64,000 nucleotides of DNA from Candidatus Obscuribacter sp. (GCA_016718315.1 JADKDV010000008.1:62001-126000); one strand, 5' to 3'. Shown: positions 32,989 through 42,622, numbered from the stretch's first letter. Notes: generated by a model from the letters alone, not told the origin. Numbers and translations are program-made.

Positions 32989-33482
32989 TGCAGCAGCCAC
33001 AGGAAGGTCTCATCATCCTGGGCTTGTTCATCGGCACTCTGCCGCTGGGCTATCTGCTCACCCGCTTTGATAAAGCCATCGAAGCAAAGCTGGGTAAAGT
33101 CGGCTACAACCTGCTTTACCTCGCTGTCCTGATTGGTACTGGTGCACTGGCTACCTACCTTGTCTCCATGGGCTTTTTGATGACGTTGTTTGGTCTCAGT
33201 CTGGGCGCACGCCTCGACGCCAACCTCAAGGCTCACAAAGCCGCACGTCAGAGAGAAGCCGAACACAAGGCCAGGCTCAATGCACTGGTCGACTCCATCG
33301 AAGCAGGCATTGCCGCACTCACCATTGGTGGTGCGCCTTGCAGCTTTGATGTCACAGCCATCAACAAGTCAGCCCGTGACGGACTGATCAAAGGCTATGT
33401 CGAGCGCGGTCTTACCACCGTCTCCGAAGTCGACCACAACAACCAAACCGTCACTATCAGGCTCTCACGCAAGAGCGCCTGA
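32988..33482 (+). CDS. Membrane protein with basic helical cytoplasmic domain
   Basis: 164 residues from ATG 32988, preferred over GTG 32985 because of the TGATG overlap; GGGGGTCTGAGG lies upstream. Two N-terminal helices (about 8-25 and 41-75) are followed by a charged helix (HKAARQREAEHKARLNAL) and an alpha/beta C-terminal part. No family recognised. Coupled to the preceding gene and closed by a good terminator, so these two form the end of the block. Confidence 0.7.
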   Translation: MQQPQEGLIILGLFIGTLPLGYLLTRFDKAIEAKLGKVGYNLLYLAVLIGTGALATYLVSMGFLMTLFGLSLGARLDANLKAHKAARQREAEHKARLNALVDSIEAGIAALTIGGAPCSFDVTAINKSARDGLIKGYVERGLTTVSEVDHNNQTVTIRLSRKSA

Positions 33483-33499
33483 TTACCGCATTTGCTGGA

Positions 33500-33537
33500 C
33501 AACTCCGCCCCTAACAAGGCGGGGTTGTTCTTCTTTT
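33500..33537 (+). terminator. Intrinsic terminator ending the second AAG-biased block
   Basis: AACTCCGCC (33501-33509) pairs with GGCGGGGTT (33518-33526), with GTTCTTCTTTT behind it. Confidence 0.85.
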
Positions 33538-33610
33538 AAGGGCTGCCTTCAAACACACTTTTCAAATACTCCTCACCCCTTTTTTCCTCACTTATTTTCA
33601 TTCCAATTTT

Positions 33611-33629
33611 CTACTATCCTCTATCGTAT
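33611..33629 (+). promoter_or_regulatory. Variant of the recurring CTAC...TATARTAT element
   Basis: CTAC at 33611, a 7-base spacer, then TATCGTAT (33622-33629). It sits in an AT-rich gap (33538-33715) without genes, between the + block and a minus-strand gene, as at 8.96-9.08 kb. Confidence 0.35.
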
Positions 33630-33715
33630 TTTTGCCGCAAAAAATTTAGAGGTAAAGGGCAAAGTCAGTGTGATTGGCTATTTGCCACTGGCACAAGCAA
33701 TAGCTAAAACCAAAT

Positions 33716-33772
33716 ACCAGCCATGACCGAGGTCACGGCTGGTGCATCAAATCAGCTGATGATGATTTGATG
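33716..33772 (-). terminator. Paired hairpins behind the minus-strand small gene
   Basis: 12-base arms 33716-33727 and 33732-33743 (one wobble) and 10-base arms 33745-33754 and 33763-33772 (CATCAAATCA/TGATTTGATG). Read on the minus strand, the first is followed by ATTTGGTTTTAG, which fits a terminator about 100-150 bases beyond the stop. Confidence 0.55.
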
Positions 33773-33871
33773 GAAGCGGTCTGACCATGAATGCATCAAT
33801 CAAACCGCAGGGTCTGGGCAAAATCTGGACAGTGATACTGCCATCAGAATCTGCTACAGACCGGCGCCGAA

Positions 33872-34141
33872 TCAGCTCAGCTTGAAGGTGGCCTGGTTGC
33901 GCGCCTGGTTGGTCTGCGTCAGGGTCCAGCCGCTCTTGGCGAAGGCCGCAGCGACTTCGGCGACCACATCCGGGGCATAGACACCGCGAACGGTGACCGA
34001 GGACTGGGTGCCCGCGTTGATGGCGGCGATCAGGGCATCGGTCAGGTCCTTGACGCGGATGGCACGGGTGGCGGCGGCTTGCTGGGCAGCGGCGCCGACG
34101 TTGTTGCTGGCTTGGTCTTGCTTGGTGGGGATGTTGCTCAT
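33872..34141 (-). CDS. Unknown 89-residue protein
   Basis: The ATG is at 34141; GAAAGATC lies upstream. Soluble, Ala-rich N-terminus, then an alpha/beta segment (VKDLTDALIAAINAG, VTVRGVYAPDVVAEVAAAFAKSGW in part). No family recognised. Codon style is the GC-rich kind. Its placement mirrors the 9209-9661 gene: alone, on the minus strand, facing the end of a + strand AAG-biased block across an AT-rich gap. Real gene by composition and hairpin context; function unknown. Confidence 0.65.
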   Translation of the reverse strand: MSNIPTKQDQASNNVGAAAQQAAATRAIRVKDLTDALIAAINAGTQSSVTVRGVYAPDVVAEVAAAFAKSGWTLTQTNQARNQATFKLS

Positions 34142-34817
34142 GATGATCTTTCAAATCGATTGGTAAAAAACTGAGTTGAGTTTGTGACAGCAACTCCCTA
34201 CATTTGCCAAAGTCATATGTGAGTGGTGGTCTCTCATCTGCAAAAGCAGCGGACACTCTTACCAGTCAATAAAAACAAGTGCTACCCCACTGCAGCAATC
34301 CTGCTTTTATTTATTCGCAAAGGTGGCGGAGGATAAAGGTTGCGCGAATTGGGACTTTGGTGGGAAATGGAGGAGAGAGACAAATCGAAGCTAACAAAAT
34401 CACTCCACCAAGCCCAGTAAATATTCGACATCAACTGTTAAAACTCTCAAATAGAAGTCAAAATGAGCCGAACACAAAGGTCCAAATTAGTTTAGCCATG
34501 ACAAATAGACTAGCGCAACTTGCACTAACCAAAATTCAACACGCATCTTTTTGACAGACCGATCTCCAGCATCAACGAGGACATAGCCCCTACCGTTGCC
34601 ATTTTTGACTCACTAGCACAAAACCACAAAGCCAAATAGTGCGATACCACCTACGGTATCACACAGTGCTGTAGCCGCCCTTATTGCAAGTCCAATTTGG
34701 GCACGAGCCGACTCAATTGTTTTGGCAGTATAAAAGTCATTTGTAGCAATTTTGGGTCATGCTACATCTTCCACAGAACCTTAGTCCCAATCGCTAAGAG
34801 CAATTCTCAACAGCTCG
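34142..34817. other. Intergenic region without supported gene
   Basis: 676 bases of mixed composition. One imperfect hairpin is visible around 34638-34664 (GATACC/GGTATC). A 91-codon plus-strand frame at 34279-34554 lacks a ribosome site and a protein-like composition and was not accepted. Confidence 0.4.
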
Positions 34818-35702
34818 CTACTTAATTGCCAGCTTGTCCAACCTATCAAAAAAGCTCTTGCAAATTTGGACAGTACCATTAGCACTGTGCCCATCGTCTG
34901 AGAGTGCGCCAATATGGCCACCATCGGGCACGCGGTAATAAGTCAAAAGCTGAGGAGTACTCTCGTAGCTCTTTGCCAGCTTATCAGCCTGGCTTATGGG
35001 TAATACTGGATCTGAAATAGAATGCACCATTAGAAGCGGCATATGCTTACCAAGCAAACAGCGGGAACCTAAATCAGGCTGTGGATAAAAGAGCGCAGGA
35101 TAAAGACACAAATACGGCAAGTGCTCCTGAGCAACCTGGCTCAAAGCCAGGTAGGGGCTAATCAGCACTACAGCCTTGCAGGGCTGGCGGGTGGCAATAT
35201 CTGCCGCTGCTCCAGTGCCTAGCGAAATGCCACACTGCACAATACTACCGGCAGTGGCACCACGTGCGATGGCAAACTCATAAGCTGCAAGTGCATCTCT
35301 TCTCAAAGCAGCACTCGATGGCTGCCCTTCGCTACGACCAAACCCTTCGTAGTCATAAAGCAGTACGTTTGCCCCGGCCCGGGCAAACACCTCGGCCGTC
35401 TGGGCGTAGCCATCGTAGCTAATATTGGCTGCCTGTCCGTGGTGGACAATCACTGTATAGCGGGCTTTAGGGACGGTTATATAAAAACCGTACAAATTAC
35501 AACCATTAGACGCCTTAAAACTGACAGTCTCCGGATTGAACCTCTCAATCGCTTCAGGCATTTGATAATGCTGAGTTTTCAGGGGAAAAAACTCAAACTT
35601 CAAAAACAACAAGACTGGAGACAAAGCCAGATAGACCAGGACTAACGTAAACAGTGCAAGCTTAGTCATACCCATTGGGGTATATCTCTTTTTTGAGAGC
35701 AT
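34818..35702 (-). CDS. Membrane-anchored alpha/beta hydrolase (ABHD13/Bem46 type)
   Basis: 294 residues from the ATG at 35702, which has AGAGGA upstream. An N-terminal helix (about 12-34) is followed by the hydrolase core: VIVHHGQAAN (oxyanion region), YDYEGFGRSEG, nucleophile elbow GISLGTG, acid HSISDPVLP and the histidine in DGGHIG. All three catalytic residues are present. The layout fits membrane-tethered serine hydrolases of the Bem46/ABHD13 group, thought to be lipases or thioesterases. Substrate unknown. It stands alone on the minus strand. Confidence 0.87.
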   Translation of the reverse strand: MLSKKRYTPMGMTKLALFTLVLVYLALSPVLLFLKFEFFPLKTQHYQMPEAIERFNPETVSFKASNGCNLYGFYITVPKARYTVIVHHGQAANISYDGYAQTAEVFARAGANVLLYDYEGFGRSEGQPSSAALRRDALAAYEFAIARGATAGSIVQCGISLGTGAAADIATRQPCKAVVLISPYLALSQVAQEHLPYLCLYPALFYPQPDLGSRCLLGKHMPLLMVHSISDPVLPISQADKLAKSYESTPQLLTYYRVPDGGHIGALSDDGHSANGTVQICKSFFDRLDKLAIK

Positions 35703-35942
35703 AAAATCCTCTAGCTCATATCGCCACAGCCAAGACATCGAGAGCTTGGGCTCTTACCAATCTTGCAGAAGCAGGATGCCATGCTACATGTTGACCAACA
35801 CTGTATTAAGTGTTTGCTAGCTGGGCGCTGCATCTCATCGCCAGCGATATTTACTGCTACTTCTACAATGGTATGATCAATGCCGCAGCTGTTGCCAAAC
35901 AAGCTCAGCAAGCTGCACAGTAAACACTAACGAGACTTAGCA

Positions 35943-36644
35943 ATGAATATCCCGGCTAGCCTGCCAGCTCAAACTATTATTACAGCACTACTAGTGACCT
36001 TTACACTAACTGCTAGTGCCGTCAGAGCTGAAGACACCAAAACACAAGCCAAAGAGCAACAGCCGGCTCCTCAGAGCGCAGTCAAAACTGAGCCCCCAAC
36101 CACTAATCAAGATTCATCACAAAGTACAACTGCAAGCCAACCTCAAGCCCCGGTCGAAACCGAACTCGAAGACCTCACAGACAAGCCATTTGAAGCAGTC
36201 TGGCCTGACGGATGGAAAACCAAAGTACTACCTGGGCCTCTTACCAATAGTGGACGTGATCTTGGCGGCAAGCGAGTTAGATCAATGAAAATCGACAACG
36301 GTATACCAACTGTCATTGAGCTTACATTCTTCCCACGTCGAGATAAAGGTCAATCCAACATTGCCGATGAAATCAAAACCGTATTGAGCAACATCAAAAG
36401 CGGCTACGAAACTAAAGGATTTAGCGCCGAAGTCGGACCAGTACAAAACACAAAACTAAGCAAACTGGACTCAAACGAAGCGATAGTAACAGTAACTACT
36501 CCTGCTTTTAAGATGCTACAAAGCATCTTGCTGACACAAAGTGAGGATTACTTTTACTCACTGACCTTTACCGGCCGTCAGACCCAATACGACCTCTACA
36601 AGCCCGCCTACGATAGGCTGCGCAGCTCACTGGTGCTTAAGTAG
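35943..36644 (+). CDS. Exported protein of unknown function, 233 residues
   Basis: ATG 35943; signal peptide to about 29 (FTLTASAVRA), then a Gln/Ser/Thr/Pro linker (30-75) and a compact alpha/beta domain (about 80-233: VWPDGWKTKVLPGP, TVIELTFFPRR, IADEIKTVLSNIKSGYETKG in part, DYFYSLTFTG). The domain resembles PsbP-like/stress-type folds only in its rough pattern, so no family is claimed. The conserved-looking W-P-D-G-W motif is the best handle for a search. Converges with the SAF-domain gene; a small AGTAGGC/GCCTACT hairpin sits at the stop. Confidence 0.65.
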   Translation: MNIPASLPAQTIITALLVTFTLTASAVRAEDTKTQAKEQQPAPQSAVKTEPPTTNQDSSQSTTASQPQAPVETELEDLTDKPFEAVWPDGWKTKVLPGPLTNSGRDLGGKRVRSMKIDNGIPTVIELTFFPRRDKGQSNIADEIKTVLSNIKSGYETKGFSAEVGPVQNTKLSKLDSNEAIVTVTTPAFKMLQSILLTQSEDYFYSLTFTGRQTQYDLYKPAYDRLRSSLVLK

Positions 36645-36656
36645 TAGGCACAAGGC

Positions 36657-37418
36657 CTACTCATGCCGCAGCCTGGACCAATCGATCTCTACATCTGAGT
36701 AGCGGATGTAGTTACCCGGCCAAAGAGTCCTCTTTGTGCGGCAGCCAATAACTTCTCTTTTGTCTTGCACCATGTTATTTGCACCCACAATCGTCCCCTT
36801 TGTAAAAGGTCTTTCTCTTGTTATATCTGACTCCCTCAGGATGCTGCCTTTGAGAATCAGATGAGCTGCACAACTTTGAATCATAGGACCAATTTCATCC
36901 CAATCTTGAGGCAAAACTTCCAAATAACAATTGCCTAGCGTCTTTTCACTGGTGCTGCAGACGACGTCATACTTTCCAGCACGCGGTGCTACAAATGTGG
37001 CAAAACCAATGACTTTAGTACCAGAAGAAGAATAAGAGCCAAGATTGGCAGCACAATTAAATGGTAGTTCCACTGACGTTATGGAATCCACAATCTTGCA
37101 TTTCATAATTGTATGTATGTCTAAAGCTCTGTGGGCTAGTTTTTTGACAACTGGATTTCGGACAACAGTTCGTCCTTTGTTCTTATCGTAGAGCACGGAC
37201 TGTTCCAAAAAATAAATTCGATACAAACCTGCTCTACTGCACTCAATCGTGCCCGTACCAGGCATAGCCACTCTCTGCGCTGGCGATGGCAAATACTCCT
37301 GCCCAAACCCAGGACATACAAAAAAGAAAATATTCCAGCCTGCAATTACAAACAAGCTCGTCGCAAAGACTCCAATAAACCACTTGAGTAATAATCTTTT
37401 ATTTGTAAAACCATTCAC
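36657..37418 (-). CDS. Membrane-anchored protein with C-terminal SAF-like domain
   Basis: 253 residues from a GTG at 37418 that overlaps the stop of the oligopeptidase gene by 4 bases (GTGA), a sign of translational coupling. One N-terminal helix (about 11-33), a beta-rich middle with four or more cysteines, then a C-terminal segment (about 190-250: GSILRESDITRER, EVIGCRTKRTLWPGNYIRYSDVE in part) with the spacing of SAF domains (FlgA, antifreeze-like, pilus CpaB). No flagellar or pilus genes are nearby, so its role is open. Confidence 0.6.
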   Translation of the reverse strand: MNGFTNKRLLLKWFIGVFATSLFVIAGWNIFFFVCPGFGQEYLPSPAQRVAMPGTGTIECSRAGLYRIYFLEQSVLYDKNKGRTVVRNPVVKKLAHRALDIHTIMKCKIVDSITSVELPFNCAANLGSYSSSGTKVIGFATFVAPRAGKYDVVCSTSEKTLGNCYLEVLPQDWDEIGPMIQSCAAHLILKGSILRESDITRERPFTKGTIVGANNMVQDKREVIGCRTKRTLWPGNYIRYSDVEIDWSRLRHE

Positions 37419-39604
37419 TTAAGCCGGTCCCAAAAGAATGAGTAGGTCAATGCATTGAGATAAGCGCTCTGCTTGTTATTGGCAGCAGCACTGTGTCCGC
37501 CTTCGATGTTTTCGTAGTAGAGCACTTTGTGTCCGTACTCTTTTAGCTTAGCAGCCATTTTACGTGCGTGACCGGGATGGACACGGTCATCGCGAGTAGA
37601 TGTCTCGATAAATATTTCGGGATAGGTCACATCTCTTTTGATGTTTTGATATGGTGAATACTTTGAAATGTACCGCCACTCTGCTTCTTTATCCGGGTCA
37701 CCATACTCATCCATCCAGCTAGCACCGGAGAGGAGCTTGTTATAGCGGCGCATATCCAGCAGCGGAGAGCCGCAAACCACAGCACCAAACAAATCAGGAC
37801 GCTGGGTCAACATCACACCCATAAGCAGTCCACCATTGGAGCCACCATGGATGCCGAGATGACTGGGGCTAGTCACCTTACGCTTGATCAAATCCTCGGC
37901 AATGGCGATAAAGTCATCATAGGCTTTTTGCCTGTTTTCTTTGCGCGCAGCCTTGTGCCAATCTGGTCCAAACTCACCGCCACCGCGGATATTGGACAAG
38001 ACATAGACCCCACCGCGCTCCATCCAGGCAGCACCCGATACGGCTCGATAGGATGGTAGCATCGAGTGCTCAAAGCCACCGTAGCCATACAGAATGGTTG
38101 GATTTTTACCGTCCAATTTGATTTCTTTTTTGCTCACCATAAAGTACGGTACTTTGGTACCGTCTTTAGATGTCACTTCAAATTGACCGACTTGCAGGTC
38201 CTTAGCATCAAAAAACTCTGGCTGAGACTTAACCTTTAGACGCTCGTCACAGTTACCACCGGCAGCCACTTTACCGTAAAAGAGCGTAGACGGGCTGAGC
38301 AAGCTATCTGTCTGCATAAAGTATTCATCACTATGATCGGCGTCAATACCCCAGACATTGACCACACCAACATCAGGCGTTTTTACTTTGCTCCGCGACC
38401 AGACTATCTCTCCACTAGCGTCTTTAGTCTTGCTCCAGAGATAGAGACTGGAGCATACGTTTTCGGTTTCTTCGACAAAAATATAGTTTTTGGTTATACC
38501 GCGACCGCTATAAGACTTACGCGGGCCTGGTTGATAAAACACAGTAAAGGCGCGCTTACCAGCCATATACGCGTCCACATCCGCCGCAATCAGACTGCCA
38601 GCACCATATGTTTTACCGCCCACTGTCCAGTCTGAGCGCAAACGCAAAAAGAGCATATCAAACGAGAGAGACACATCTGCGTCCTCTGGCTTATCAATCA
38701 AGACCCAGTCATCACCACGTTTTAGATAAGCCATGTTTTTGTAAAAACTTACACCTCTATGGATTACTTCGTAGTGTTTGCCATGATCCAAAAACGCGTA
38801 AGCAATAACACTGACGTCAGTTTTTTGGCCAGCAAATACTTGCTTAGCCTCAGAAAGCGGTGTGCCTCGCTGCCATTTTTTGACCAGCCTGGCATAGCCA
38901 GAGTCAGTCAGAGAGCCTGGACCAAAGTCAGTACCCACATAAATATTGTCTCTATCTATCCAGGATGCGACACTTTTTGCCTCAGGCAAACAAAATCCAT
39001 CTTTGATAAAAGCCCTGGTATTAAGGTCAAATTCTCGCACTACTTCTTTATCACCGCCGCCGCGCGAGAGCGATATCAAACAGCGATCATAACTGGGTTC
39101 CAGCACATCAGCCCCGTGCCAGACCCAGTTTTCTTTTTCGCTGGCTGCCAGTTTATCAAGATCGAGCACGACTTCCCATTTGGGCTCTGCTTTTTGATAC
39201 TCGGCTAGTGTGGTGCGGCGCCACAATCCACGCACATTTTTGGCATCAGTCCAGTAGTTATAGTAGTACTCGCCGTATTTGGTGACATAGGGTATTTTGG
39301 CTGGCGAGTCGAGTATTTTGAGGATACGCTCTCTCAGAGGCTCAAAGCCAGGCAATGACTCAATTGATTTTTGGCTGGGTTTATTTTGGGCACGCACCCA
39401 GGTCAGCGATTTTTTGCTGTCTATGTCTTCTAGCCACAAATAACTATCAGTGTCAGACAAAGTCGTTGCTCCAAATACAGGATTGAGGGGACAAGCAGGA
39501 TAACCCAGGTTAACAGCGCCAATAAGCAAAAGGCAAAATCCAGAGACTGACCATCTTTGGGCATGCCGGTGCATTTGGCTAAAGCTAAGTTTTACGGGAT
39601 ACAT
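37415..39604 (-). CDS. Prolyl oligopeptidase family serine peptidase (S9A), exported
   Basis: 729 residues from the ATG at 39604 (AAAAGG at good spacing). A signal segment lies at about 20-46. The N-terminal propeller starts with DSYLWLEDIDSKKSLTWV, typical of S9A. The catalytic domain carries the nucleophile S589 in HGGSNGGLL, the acid in TRDDRVHPGHARKM and the histidine in IEGGHSAA. The GGFEHSMLPSY and NIRGGGEFG blocks are also classical. It cleaves short peptides after proline. Coupled by a 4-base overlap to the downstream SAF-domain gene. With the Dcp-like enzyme it suggests extracytoplasmic peptide degradation. Confidence 0.94.
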   Translation of the reverse strand: MYPVKLSFSQMHRHAQRWSVSGFCLLLIGAVNLGYPACPLNPVFGATTLSDTDSYLWLEDIDSKKSLTWVRAQNKPSQKSIESLPGFEPLRERILKILDSPAKIPYVTKYGEYYYNYWTDAKNVRGLWRRTTLAEYQKAEPKWEVVLDLDKLAASEKENWVWHGADVLEPSYDRCLISLSRGGGDKEVVREFDLNTRAFIKDGFCLPEAKSVASWIDRDNIYVGTDFGPGSLTDSGYARLVKKWQRGTPLSEAKQVFAGQKTDVSVIAYAFLDHGKHYEVIHRGVSFYKNMAYLKRGDDWVLIDKPEDADVSLSFDMLFLRLRSDWTVGGKTYGAGSLIAADVDAYMAGKRAFTVFYQPGPRKSYSGRGITKNYIFVEETENVCSSLYLWSKTKDASGEIVWSRSKVKTPDVGVVNVWGIDADHSDEYFMQTDSLLSPSTLFYGKVAAGGNCDERLKVKSQPEFFDAKDLQVGQFEVTSKDGTKVPYFMVSKKEIKLDGKNPTILYGYGGFEHSMLPSYRAVSGAAWMERGGVYVLSNIRGGGEFGPDWHKAARKENRQKAYDDFIAIAEDLIKRKVTSPSHLGIHGGSNGGLLMGVMLTQRPDLFGAVVCGSPLLDMRRYNKLLSGASWMDEYGDPDKEAEWRYISKYSPYQNIKRDVTYPEIFIETSTRDDRVHPGHARKMAAKLKEYGHKVLYYENIEGGHSAAANNKQSAYLNALTYSFFWDRLK

Positions 39605-39700
39605 ATATAAGCCTTTTGACCCGGCGATTGTATCACTCAACTGTCAGCAAAGTGTTGCTTCAGCCTCGGCAAAGTGACTAGACCGCCCTATGCTTGAGTG

Positions 39701-40318
39701 ATGCAACAAATACCAAATATTATTACTAGTGTCAGACTCATAGCAGCCATGATTATCTTGATGCTCAGCCTCTTTGCGCCAGATCACGGGACATCTTGCT
39801 TTGTCTGGCTTTTTGTCGCAGCGGGCATATCCGACATGCTCGACGGTTTTATCGCCCGCAGGTTTAACTGGTGCACCGCCTTTGGTGCCACGCTAGACAG
39901 CGTATCAGATCTCTCGCTTTACGTTTCTTCGATTGTATTTTTATACCAGACCAGTCAACAGGCTCTCAGTGCCAATTTACCTGTCGTACTAATCGGGGCG
40001 ATGTTGCAAACCTTACATCTGTGCTATTCATATCAGCGCTTTGGTCGCTTCCCGGCCTACCACTCAGACTTTACCAGAGCCTGTGCCTATCTCATCTTTT
40101 TTGTAATGCTAGCCTTTTGCCAGAGCCACAATAGTCTTTTGATTGGAGCAATTGCTACTATCTGGACGGTCTGCTCACTGGAGGGCATGATCATCACCAC
40201 GCTGCTCAAAACACCGATGAGTGATATCAAAGGTATCAGTGTCGCACTACAAAATCGCCGAGATTTTAAAACAAAACAGACAGTTACAGCGCGCACCGCT
40301 AGCAGTCAAACAAGCTAA
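39701..40318 (+). CDS. CDP-alcohol phosphatidyltransferase family protein
   Basis: 205 residues from ATG 39701 (GTG 39698 possible). It contains the full family motif D-x2-D-G-x2-A-R-x8-G-x3-D-x3-D as DMLDGFIARR...FGATLDSVSDL, starting at about residue 46, within a six-helix membrane protein. Such enzymes transfer a phosphoalcohol from CDP-alcohol (PgsA, Pss, cardiolipin synthase types). Which phospholipid is made cannot be told from the motif. The tail is basic and Thr/Ser-rich. No partner gene is evident; the MFS gene follows 29 bases later. Confidence 0.88.
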   Translation: MQQIPNIITSVRLIAAMIILMLSLFAPDHGTSCFVWLFVAAGISDMLDGFIARRFNWCTAFGATLDSVSDLSLYVSSIVFLYQTSQQALSANLPVVLIGAMLQTLHLCYSYQRFGRFPAYHSDFTRACAYLIFFVMLAFCQSHNSLLIGAIATIWTVCSLEGMIITTLLKTPMSDIKGISVALQNRRDFKTKQTVTARTASSQTS

Positions 40319-40347
40319 ACTTAGAGACCTCTACTCAGGTCTCTCTT

Positions 40348-41574
40348 GTGGGCATCCCCAAAAACTCGCTTGGCTTTACGCTCTTTCTTGGAGCGCTTGG
40401 TGCTCTGCCGCCTCTGTCCATCGATATGGGACTGCCAGCCCTGGCAGTAATCGCCCAGACACTGCACGCTAGAGACAACGAAGCAGCCCTCACACTGAGC
40501 TTGTTTTTAGCGGGCTTTGCTATCGCGCCAGTGTTATTTGGACCGCTCTCTGATCGCTTTGGGCGCAGACCCATACTGCTTATCGGCTCTACTATTTTTG
40601 CCATCGCAGGCATCCTCTGTACCATCGCTCCCACCATTGAGCTCTTGCTCTTGTGGCGAGTATTGCAAGGCATCGGCGCAGGCGCTGGAGCAGTGCTATC
40701 GATGGCTATCGTGCGCGACTTGTTTGAGGGCAGCGACGCCCGCGCCAAGCTCTCCTATGTCGGCATTGTGCGCAGTCTAGCCCCGATGATTGCCCCCACG
40801 CTCGGGGCCATTGTATTGAGCATTGCCAACTGGCGCATGATCTATGCCTCCCTTGCGGTGATGGGCGTATTGCTTTTGATCCTCATTGCCACGGGCTTTG
40901 AAGAATCAGCCCCCAGTGAGCGCCAGCCCTTTAACTTGCCCACCCTTTTGACCAACTACAAATCAGTTTTGACAGACCGCGTAAGCGGCGGCTATGCCTG
41001 CATGGGTGCCTTGATGTTTGGCGGCATGTTTGCCTATGTCTCTAATTCACCACTGCTCTTTATTGGCGTCTACAAGCTTACAGCCACTGCCTTTGGCGCA
41101 CTATTTGCAATAACGTCTTTAGGCATCATGGCTGGAGCGTTTATCAACGGTCGCCTCAGTGCCCGTCATCTGCCGCATCATGTGGGACTAAATATTGGTG
41201 CCTCTCTGGCAGTAGTGAGCACCTTAGCCAATCTTACCCTGACATGCCTGGGGCTGAGCAGCGTCTATACTCTTGTGCCTTTGCTCTTTGTCTGCACTTT
41301 GAGCCTGGGGCTATCAGCACCCAACACTACACACGGCTGCCTGCAGCCACTACCAAAAATCGCTGGCGCGGCCTCTGCTGTGCTAGCTTGCTCACAGATG
41401 CTTACCGGTGCTGTATCGAGCGCCATTGTTGCCTTTATCTATGATGAGCGCTCGCCTTTTGCAATGACAGCAGTGATGGCCGCTTTTGAGTTAGCCGCCC
41501 TGGTCTTTTATCTAGTCTGGATACGCCCAGCCGAAAAACAGATTGCCAGCTCCAACCAGCCAGTGCAGCATTAA
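40348..41574 (+). CDS. Bcr/CflA-type MFS drug exporter
   Basis: 408 residues from GTG 40348. Twelve membrane helices; motif A reads GPLSDRFGRRP (about 66-76), followed by helix 4 with RVLQGIGAGAGAVLSMAIVRD (about 104-124, in part), a strong Bcr/CflA signature. The first helix has the PPLSIDMGLPAL pattern also found in that family. Members export chloramphenicol, bicyclomycin or sulfonamides by proton antiport. Immediately behind the phosphatidyltransferase gene; no ribosome site is clear. Confidence 0.92.
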   Translation: MGIPKNSLGFTLFLGALGALPPLSIDMGLPALAVIAQTLHARDNEAALTLSLFLAGFAIAPVLFGPLSDRFGRRPILLIGSTIFAIAGILCTIAPTIELLLLWRVLQGIGAGAGAVLSMAIVRDLFEGSDARAKLSYVGIVRSLAPMIAPTLGAIVLSIANWRMIYASLAVMGVLLLILIATGFEESAPSERQPFNLPTLLTNYKSVLTDRVSGGYACMGALMFGGMFAYVSNSPLLFIGVYKLTATAFGALFAITSLGIMAGAFINGRLSARHLPHHVGLNIGASLAVVSTLANLTLTCLGLSSVYTLVPLLFVCTLSLGLSAPNTTHGCLQPLPKIAGAASAVLACSQMLTGAVSSAIVAFIYDERSPFAMTAVMAAFELAALVFYLVWIRPAEKQIASSNQPVQH

Positions 41575-41603
41575 CCGGCTCCTCTCAAGCTATTTCCTGC
41601 GAG

Positions 41604-42461
41604 CTACTTCTGCCGAGCTTCTTCGCGACGTACTTCTTGCTTGGTGACTTCGATAAGTAGACCAAACAAATGCATAGCCAGGGCTTCTATGCTCTCAGGA
41701 GCAGTCTGTCCACCCTTGAGCCGCCAGGAGACTCCTCTTTCGACCACTTTGACTTCCAACTCAGCAGCTGGCTGATAGTGCTGCTCTATCTGGCTTTGAG
41801 CCATGACCTGGGTTGTGGGCACAAGAAAAAATTGAATAACGTTGACGCCGCCTCTAACTACCAGCGCATAATGTCTATTTGACAGTCTCGCTCTAAAAAA
41901 GGTGCTGGTGGCTTCAGCTTCACGTTTAGAATTAGCCTGCAGGACCTCAGTCACATCACCAAGTATAGTGGCATTAATTTGCATCGAAGTGCTACGCGCT
42001 ACTTTATTAAACTCCAGAGCAAACCAGCTCAAATCCTGGAATAAGCGGTCAATTAAAAACGAAACAGCGGAGCGGTATATGCGTAAGCGCATTTCTTGCT
42101 CCACAAGCTTGTCATAACGGGCCTCGATAAAGCTGGTAGAATCGGCCTTTAGCTCATCCATCCAGGAGAGCACATCAGCCGAGCGCTCGGGACTAAAGCT
42201 ACCAATAAACTTTTCGGAGAGTTCGTGATGACTGGCTTTTTCTCCAGCGGAGACATGCCGACCAGACTCCGCGGCAGCGTGCCCAAACATACTGCGATCA
42301 ATGTTGCGCGGCATAATAGTTTGAGAGGCCGGGTGATTCTCGACAAATTTGCGCGCCTCGTTGCGGCTCAGACGACCTTTTGACGAGGCCGACCCTGACT
42401 GGCTCGGTCCCGACTGACCCATACTTGCAGGATAGTATTTGCCCATATCACCTTTGATCAT
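41604..42461 (-). CDS. Unknown 285-residue protein
   Basis: The ATG at 42461 is preferred because GAGGAT lies 8 bases upstream; upstream ATGs are too close to it. The N-terminal 60 residues are Ser/Gly/Gln-rich and disordered; the rest is helical and beta mixed (DVLSWMDELKADSTSFIEARYD in part, HYALVVRGGVNVIQFFLVP, LEVKVVERGVSWRLKGG). No signal peptide and no family recognised. The C-terminus is a charged helix (TKQEVRREEARQK). Ends 29 bases from the MFS stop, convergent. Confidence 0.6.
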   Translation of the reverse strand: MIKGDMGKYYPASMGQSGPSQSGSASSKGRLSRNEARKFVENHPASQTIMPRNIDRSMFGHAAAESGRHVSAGEKASHHELSEKFIGSFSPERSADVLSWMDELKADSTSFIEARYDKLVEQEMRLRIYRSAVSFLIDRLFQDLSWFALEFNKVARSTSMQINATILGDVTEVLQANSKREAEATSTFFRARLSNRHYALVVRGGVNVIQFFLVPTTQVMAQSQIEQHYQPAAELEVKVVERGVSWRLKGGQTAPESIEALAMHLFGLLIEVTKQEVRREEARQK

Positions 42462-42622
42462 CGCCATATCCTCACTTTTAATCAAAATTGCCAACCAGCA
42501 TTGCCAAACGCTATCAAGTCAGTCCATTGTGCAAAAAGTCAGACACCGTGTCATCGACCAAAGTGTATTAACGAAACTGCGTAAATTTAAAAGCCTGCTT
42601 TTAAGTGTGCGAAAATAGCCCC

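Noticed and set aside
34279..34554. Possible 91-residue protein in the 34.1-34.8 kb gap
   Set aside because: No ribosome site, basic low-quality composition, no recognisable fold pattern.
35810..35923. 37-codon frame ending in an Ala/Gln-rich tail just before the exported protein gene
   Set aside because: GTG start without a ribosome site; too short to separate from chance.
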